A DNA stretch of 64,000 bases from Corbicula japonica. Lineage: Eukaryota; Mollusca; Bivalvia; Venerida; Cyrenidae. The stretch is from the NCBI GenBank assembly GCA_038501625.1, contig JAZAYU010000034.1, forward strand, positions 2,294,001 through 2,358,000, written 5' to 3'. The stretch's first letter is position 1. Each line of letters starts with the position of its first letter. Made by a program: the position numbers and the translations under genes. The notes below the pieces were generated by a model. The model did no database searches and was not told the DNA's origin. It saw only the letters and a list, made by a program, of their open reading frames with translations. Shown here piece by piece: positions 28,701-37,700 of this stretch.

Positions 28701-31700
28701 CAATAGCGGTGCATCCAGGGAAAGGGTTTGTTTTATTTGTTTTATTATTTCTTTAAAAAAAATTAAACAAAGAGATATTTACCGATATTTCTAATTCATG
28801 TTATGTGAGTATCTCCAGAATATTCAATATCGTTTAGGTTAAATCAAAGATAATCCATTTTTCATAGGGTTAAATGTTGAACTTAATGTTGAATTCTCAT
28901 CAACAGAGTCCTTTAAACAAGATTTTTATCAGTTTATTACAACAAGACAAAGTTAAGTATTATAACCATACAATATTGTCAAGACCTGCGTTACGGGAGT
29001 TAAATTTCCTGCAAAAAAGCTCGCCGACCTACTAGTATTTTGTTTTTAGTGAATATGGGAGTTTTTTTTTAATTCCAGGTGGGTTTATTACGCAGTATAT
29101 TCATATTATGGTACGAGTTCCTACATAGTTCGTTGTGACATGGATGGCAAGAACAAAGTTCAACTGATTTACGGAAGTTACATTGGCTTTCCTGATGGTT
29201 TAACAATTGATTATATCCGTAAGTCTCTATTGTTTAAATCAAAACCTTGGCTTCAAGTCATGCTTCAAGAAGGCCAATTTAAAAAAAAGTATGTGAGAAA
29301 ACAGTTATATATCAAAGTATAAACTATGGGATTTTACCACATTTGAAATCAATTACAAGATCTCTAAAAATAATTTTAATTGTCAACTATGAAGATCTTG
29401 ATTGGTTTCAATAACTTACAGCAATCGCTTTGAAGATCTCCATTCATGCACTGTCGTTTCATCTAAATCAAAATGAAGTAATTGTAACAAAGGTAGGGTC
29501 GTTTCTAGTAGGACAGTTTTAGCGCTATGTCCTCGGCTTTTTTAAATTTATCCCCGATGAAGAATGGTAAAACGGAACGAAACAATAAGAGTCCAAACCA
29601 TTTTGTTAAATGTATGCACATAAATAATTTATGAATATAAAGAACATATCAAAGTAAAAATTTAATATAGAAATGGCTATGTAAGTTATATATATTTTTG
29701 AAAACAATGTTGACATGGCATTTATGAATATAAATCACATAACGCGAGACAGGAGCTCTGTCCTCAAGGCGACTATTAACAAAAACCAAAACTATACTTG
29801 CGGGGATAATAAAGCAACCCACAAAAAACTAAGACAAAAAACTTTTTCAAGAACTATCAGCAAACCATAAATAAATTTTGGCGGAACGACCTTCAAAAAT
29901 CGTGATGGACAATACCCTTGACCTTATCAGAAATCTTTTCAAACACATTTCAGACGACCATCTATACTGGTCGGATGCAGATCATGACACGATACAACGC
30001 TGTGATCTTGATGGAAAGTCGTGCACTACAATAGTGAACATTTCCTCTGCAGACAGAGAACAGATCAGGGACCTTGCTACGGATGGAAACTATCTCTACT
30101 ATTCTGCTTATAAAAAAGAGTATGGATATTTATTATGATTTATAAGTAAAAAACTGATAGAAAGCGAACTGTGTAATTTTGTTGGCTTATGTGTAGTAAC
30201 ACGTTTTAAGGAACCTTAAATTTTCCAAGGGGACACTATAACTTTATTTCTTCGACTAGTTTAGGCAAAGGCAACATAATGATGTAAGTATGTATTTTTC
30301 TTAAAACCAGTGCATTTAAGGTGTCTGAAAGAAACCCAATACTTAAACAACCTAAAAACGAGCATGGCGATTTGAAGAATTCACTTATGATGGCGAACTA
30401 TTTAATGTAATAAACATTATTTTTTACATTTCAGCCATGTTGTACGAGTTACACTGACACCTCCTTATACTAGAATTGTTGTAGGCCAGAACACAGGTCT
30501 TGGAAAACTGGATACAATGACTTACTACAGCAGTTCAAATACAAATATTCAGCCAGGTAACCTTTGTTTCAAGTCATACTACGGTAATTCTATATGAGAA
30601 ATATTCAGCCAGGTAACCTTTGTTTCAAGTCATACTACGGTAATTCTATATGAGAAATATTCAGCCAGGTAACCTTTGTTTCAAGTCATACTACGGTAAT
30701 TCTATATGAGAAATATTCAGCCAGGTAACCTTTGTTTCAAGTCATACTACGGTAATTCTATATGAGAAATATTCAGCCAGGTAACCTTTGTTTCAAGTCA
30801 TACTACGGTAATTCTATATGAGAAATATTCAGCCAGGTAACCTTTGTTTCAAGTCATTCTACAGTAATTCTAAATCGGAAATTTTCAGCCAGGTAACTTT
30901 TGTTTCAAGTCATACTACGGAAATTCTAAACGGAAATATTCAGCCAGGTAACCTTTGTTTCAAGTCATCCTACGGTTATTCTTAATCGGAATATTTTTAA
31001 GCATTTACACAATTGTTATAAGTTAATATGTTATATAAATGAATGATGTTTTTCAATAATGAAATGAATAACTTTTTAATTGTAAATATTGTCTTTTTTG
31101 CAAAATCTTCCGCGTGTAAGATAAACATAAAGTCGGAATTGGAGTCTTGGCCCTTGGGGCGATGATGATTCTTGTTTTCTTGCTCATCATTGTGAAATTT
31201 TCCTTCCATTTTGATAAAAAACTGATATTTTTAGCGAAATCATAAGCGCATGGAAGCTGTTTTGAAGAGATATGAATAGGTTTTGCTGAGTAATTCTATT
31301 CAACCTCTGCATATATGTATACTTATTTCAGTTGAATATGATGTCATTTTTCAGTTGGAAAGGCATGCCAGGAACGTGGTGGCATTGGTGATTGTAGCAC
31401 GATTTGTGTTCCGACTCCTTCCGGACGTACATGTATGTGTGAGGATGGTGTACAACTCAAGCCGGATGGAAGAACATGCTTTAATAGTAAGCTTCTTTAA
31501 TGACGAACTAACTAACTTTGCATATATTGGCAATCATATGATGGTAGTTTTATTTTAATACTACATCGGATATGTGACACAATGTAAACAGCTCGATTTT
31601 TGTTTTTTCTGTATTATTTATATATTATTATTATAGTTAGTTCTGACGCGAAGTATGGTTTGTGCTTATAAACCAAACCACACATACATCTGAGTGTGAA

Positions 31701-34700
31701 TTATTTTACTCTGTTCAACTTTTATTTTCTGTATTGTTAGCTTACCAATGCAAAGACTTGATACGCCAGCAGGACAACACTGATATACAGATTACAATTG
31801 ATGTGTCCTGTTTACGTTTTATCGGCGAAACTTGTAGCTACCTGTGTCCCCCAAACTACTACCCTGTAGACAGTGGGCGACTAAAATGTCTTAATGTTGG
31901 CTGGGACAACGAAACTTTGCCGCTTTGTAAAGGTAGGATTCATGTTTTCACCACACTTTTGTATACATACATCAATAATATTTCCCTTTTACCAAACATA
32001 AAAGTGCTGCATTCTCAGTTACGGAGACGCAAAAAAATAAAAAAAAACTCAAGACACCTCTCCTATATGACCAAACCACAGGTTTATCGATTCTAAATGT
32101 CATCAACATATCCAATTTTGCAGATTTAGAATCTTTCTTAATGCTGTTATTCATTCGGTATGGTTGCAGTATTATAATAAATATCTAAAATAGTACATGT
32201 ATTTCAGAGATGTTGTGCTCGGCTAGAATTGGAAATGGTACATTAGATAGTAGTTGTAAACGGATGGTCGGAGAAGTCTGTAATTTTACATGTAATGACG
32301 GATTTGTTAAGACCATGGAAACGACCTTCTGTACCAAAGACGGAACTTTTCATATGGATAGTTCCGAGCTTTGTTCACGTAAGTTTATTTGTATAATATG
32401 AATTACGTATTATTAGCCAGTCTCTGACAAAATAACTCATAGGCCACAATAAAGAGCATTGTTTTGCATACTCTTAACAGTAAATATTTTACTATTTATA
32501 TGTTGAGAATTGAACTCGCTTACTTCTCAATGACATTAAGATTAACATTTAGATTTTATTTTAATTACCAAAACAGATATCATTCAAATTATACTTAACA
32601 AGCATGTGATCAAAGTTAGGATAGTTGGGACTAAGCACCCAGCAATTTTAAGAATGCGATAAGGGTCATTGTGTCAGAGACTGCCTCCTATCGCACTTGG
32701 TGGAAGATTGACTTTTGTTAAATTAGTTTTCATTACATCTAAATTTGTTTAATACTTTAAACTATAAGAAAAATATTAAGAATGAGATGAACTTATGAAA
32801 GAATTAAAGGAATTTTACTGGGATTGGGTGATTTAAATGTGAATTATTTATATAGATTTCTAGAAAAAAAGTGAGATCATTACTGAAAATCGGCGCTTAG
32901 TTTCTGGGAAACTGCTAAAGTCTAACATTAACCATTAAGTTTTAAACTGAACTTGAGTTCATAATAATCTATTTAAACTAAAATTTAAAAGGAAACGTTT
33001 TTTTTTTATTTTTCTGTAGCGTTTCGATGCAGTGACATTATTGCACACGGACGTCTAGACTCACAGTGTTCAAGATATGTTGATGCCGCGTGCAAATTTA
33101 CCTGTGATCCGTCCTACAATTCTTCGTTGAGTTCAGTAATTTGTCAGAAAGATGGCTGGAACATCAATACTAATACATTGTGCAAAGGTAAATTCGTATT
33201 GACATGATAACTGACGGTTTACCTGGGTATTTATTTCTTTTGCGACAAGATGTATTGCATGACAAGTGCAGTAAAATTACTTCCTGCGTTTAAATGATCT
33301 AGGAGTCAGTTTATAAGCAGACTTTCAAATATCTTAAGAGTACGCTTCTCTGTTTACACGAAAGAACGATACTTATTCTGATCAATTCCAAACAAAAAAA
33401 ACCCAGCCTTTTATAAGTGTTTTCGGTTTTCTTACATAAAACTATTGAAATAGTTGACTAAATTCGGGAATGTTCTTCCAGCGTCGGGGTCACAATCGTC
33501 GCAGTGTGCAGACAATACTCTGCTTAACGGTCAGTTATCTTCGTCGTGCAGCAAGAGTATAGGGGAAGTATGCGACTTTACCTGCACATCTTCTTTCATA
33601 AATACGACTTCCAAAGTTATCTGCACAAGTGATTTGAACTGGCAACCACCTGATGCTTGCAAACGTAAGTTTATTTACAAACATTCTTATAATTTGAATT
33701 GGTTATCTGTCTAAAATACATAAAGAATTCATAAAACAATTTCATTGAAACAAATAAATATTCAGATAATATAAAAAAATGAAACAAAAGTGAAATACAC
33801 TTACCAGGTTTTTTAACACCCAGAAAACACAGCCTCCCCACGCAGCCAAAATGTGATATGAACAAAAGTATTTGCTAACATTATTCGATTACTCATTTAC
33901 CTACCTAGTTTAGTTTGTTATTCACGTGGTAGTTCATTGGGTCTTAAAAAAGATGTTTGCTCAAGCTAAGTAATACCATATAACATATTTTTCTACATAA
34001 AATGTACCATTGAAATATTAGGGAGATGAGATTTGAAAAACAGACAAATAAAACAATATAGTCGCATTTATATGAATGGAAATCGAACGAAAAATATATT
34101 CAACGGAAACACAGCAGTTAAAAATGATTACTTGTATTTAATGGTAGTTAATGGTCGATATAGCTTGAATTGTAAAACTGCGCGTGTTCCTTAATTTTGA
34201 TAATTTTCAGCACAACTTTAAACTATATTTAATTTATTTTGTTTAAAAATGTTCGGAAAAAAGCCATAAAATTCCTGAAATCAAAATATACGCAATGTTT
34301 CAGCTTTCCAGTGCAGCAATAACATTGCAAATGGTCTTCTGGACGCACAGTGTTCACGGAACGTTAATGTTACTTGCAGTTTTACCTGTGATCAATCATT
34401 CGTTTCTACATCGAATAGGATAACCTGTCAGAAAGGAGGATGGAATGTGAACACCAGTACTCTGTGCACAAGTATGTTGAAGTTTGTTATGCGGACATCG
34501 AGATGAGTCGATGATCTATTGAGCATTTAAGATTCGGAACAGATTTTTTAAAATTTATTTTTTTTTTAATTTCTTTGATTCTTTTGTTGGTCATTTTTTG
34601 AACAAAATCAGACATTTCATGCATTATGCTCTACAATAAAGGAGAAAGTTCTATTTACATGACCTTGAATATGATCCATAACTTTGACAAAATGGCTTAT

Positions 34701-37700
34701 GACTGACTAAATTGTCACGGTTTTAGGCAATTATGGTGCATGCATCCAAATAGACGATAGCCAAAATATTTTATCGACTTGTTGCTTTTGCTTTTTCTAA
34801 GACGTAAACGTTAACGGTTTTTTGGCTACATTTTGACCTCGGCAGGTGCATTGGTTAATACATTAGATTGTATTTGAAGACTTGTATAAAACGATATTTT
34901 GCAATGATTTTTTAGTAATATTAATACAGAGTTTTTTGTCAGAAAAATTTCTTGCGGAACCGTTTACAAATATCTTTCAGAATCAGAAATGCAGTGTGCA
35001 GACAAAACTCTTTTGAACGGACAGTTGTCTTCATTGTGCACCAAGGGTATAGGAGAAGTATGCGATTTTAGATGTTCGTCTGGTTTTATGAATACCACTC
35101 CGAAAGTAGTCTGCGCTAGTGATATGACATGGCATCCACTAGATGCTTGCAAGGGTAAGTTTATTCCAACAGCATTAACAGGGTAATAAATAAACATAAA
35201 AATGTTCAGAGATTTGATATTGTAATAAATATGCGAGTTGTTAAGAATAGTGTCGCTTTCAACCTACCAGTAAATGTAGACTTAATATTATTTATGCTTG
35301 CGTGGCAAAAAGAAGAACTCAGTTGAAATCTACCTGATGTTTTTAGACTAGTGTATGTCTGGTTTTGGAAGCAGAACATTTTTATCGTTTATCATTACTG
35401 TTGCAATGTTCGGAACATACTTGTATTAAACATTGAATTAATATTTAATATTTCAATATATTACTTATTAAAATGATTATTATCTTTGACCACTACTGTT
35501 TTGAGATTGACAAATAAATATCATACATCAGCAAATTTTGAAGAAAGTATAAATAAGAGCCGAATTGGTTGGTTGGTTGGTTGGTTGCTTGGTGCGAACT
35601 ACTACAACCGTTTTCAAGATATTGATTTAAAACTTTAAGAAAAGGTTACCCAATAAGTGTAGAAGTGAGTGACACAGGTTCATGTGACATACTCCAACAT
35701 TTTTGGAAGTGTAGTGGAGCAGGGCTCGCAAACATAGTCAGACGCGAGTTATTTCTACAGTTTCAACGCGTGAACTTTAAACAGTGTGGATTGACGTTAG
35801 CCCGTTTTTTCTTGCGAACTAGTTTTATTTTGAAATTAACTCAATTTTCTAAGAAAAACTCCTTCAAAATGTGTGCACTAACCTCCCGACAAAGCGTTTG
35901 TTTGCGTCCCCTTAACTCAACGCATATATACGATTTTATTGACTGTTCAAATTCAAGAGCGACTACATGTATTTGTTGTGATATGTAAAAAGGTCTTTAC
36001 ATTAAATTTTCCCTTTCAAACAGATTTGGCGACCTTTCAAAAAGTGTAACTGAACACAGTTTATTGATATTTTTTTTTTTGGCGTTCACCTTTTCGGCGT
36101 GTAAGCGTGGTGCTGCGCTTTTGGATAGGAGACCGCCATATTGCAGGCTCAGCAACTCCGACTTCGGATCTCCTTGCGGGTCCTCCTATACCGACACCCG
36201 CCGAATCGGTCGTAATGCTAACCCTTACACCCTGAGCGCCAAGGAGGGAAGCCATTACTACCATTTTTAAAGTCTTTGGTATGACCCGGCCGGGGATCGA
36301 ACCCACGACCTCCCAGTCCGGAAGCGGACGCTCTACCTACAGAGCTAACCGGGCTGGTATATTGATATTTTAATAACATAATAATGCGGAAAATAATTTA
36401 TTTTTCCGTTTATTATGTAACTTACCAAACATTGCTATTATATCAATAACTGTAGCTACAATTTATATCCATTTCGGATATTATTTTAGCAAAGGGCAGA
36501 AATTTTCAGAAAACGTTTTTAATTTAAAGAATAATCTAGTGAATTAATTACAAAAACTAAATCCCGTCATGTGCGCTATTTGACGTCGTTTTAGTTTTTC
36601 TTTATTGAGTAAGTTCCCATGCTGCTTGCAGATTATATATGGAAACCCATACAAACAACAAAATTTTATTTTTTACTGGTTTTAATAATGTAATAATATA
36701 AATAATGTTGTTACTGATCGTTATAATGTAAAAGACGGTTGACGTATCATTTCAGGTTTCCCTACGACACTATCGCAAGTTCAATTTAATACCACATCTA
36801 TGTTACCGTCACAAGCTTTGGTTACAGCAGCTAAATTAAAATCAGAAAAGTCAGGGATACCTGAAGGTGGGGTAGTGGCGGGGTTTGTAGTCTTGGCAGT
36901 AGCTGTCATAGGATTGATTGCTCTTATAGTTTTCTTGATAAGAAGGTAACTTTTCAATTAAATATATTAAGCGTTTACCAGTTACACAAACCATACACAA
37001 AAACTTTCTTTTCAAAGTTCACGTTTAATCTATTTCATTTTTAAATTAAGCGGTATTACATGATTACATGCCTCGCTGTTATGTTTCGAACTTTATAGTC
37101 ATAATTGAAGGTGAATCTTGTAACAGTTAAGTTATCGAACATAATCTGTCTTTCATGCATAGAAATGCAATTTGTAAGGACATTGTCCAAAACATTTTGT
37201 TTATAATACACTTACTTTTTTCCTTACAAATTTAATTGTATTGATTATTAATGAAATATGCATCATTGCTTCACGAATGTATAATATAATGTTTTTAAGT
37301 TGGTTTAACTATGGTAACGGCGAATGTTTAATGCTAATCGAGCGTTTTATGCAGGTCTGTTGTAACTACATTGTAGAAAAGAAGGAGTTAAGACAGTCAT
37401 CCGTACATTAATGGAACTGATTAGATTTATTACTTTCAAACTATCTTTTAACAGAAGCATGACAAGGTATAATTCATCGTTAATGAAAGCTTCGTTCCAC
37501 AATCACCATCAAGGAGAAATAGCGATTGAGAATCCTGGCTATCTACAGTCCGAGCTACAACCTAGCACCCTCGAAGGTCCTTACTCCTCTGTGGCATCCC
37601 ATGTAGGAGAGACACTGTATGTACAATTAATATATATTTGAAAATTAAAGCCATGTTCCGGTTTGCGCTTTTTGGAAATTTGTTGTCCTGTGATAATTAA

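Noticed and set aside
30546..30975. CRISPR-like regular repeat
   Set aside because: The units are contiguous with no variable spacers and the first unit is the exon 19 splice donor; it is a minisatellite in a eukaryotic intron.
36282..36354. Functional tRNA gene on the minus strand
   Set aside because: A and B boxes are good, but the sequence continues into a 200-bp body and A-tail, so it is a SINE head.
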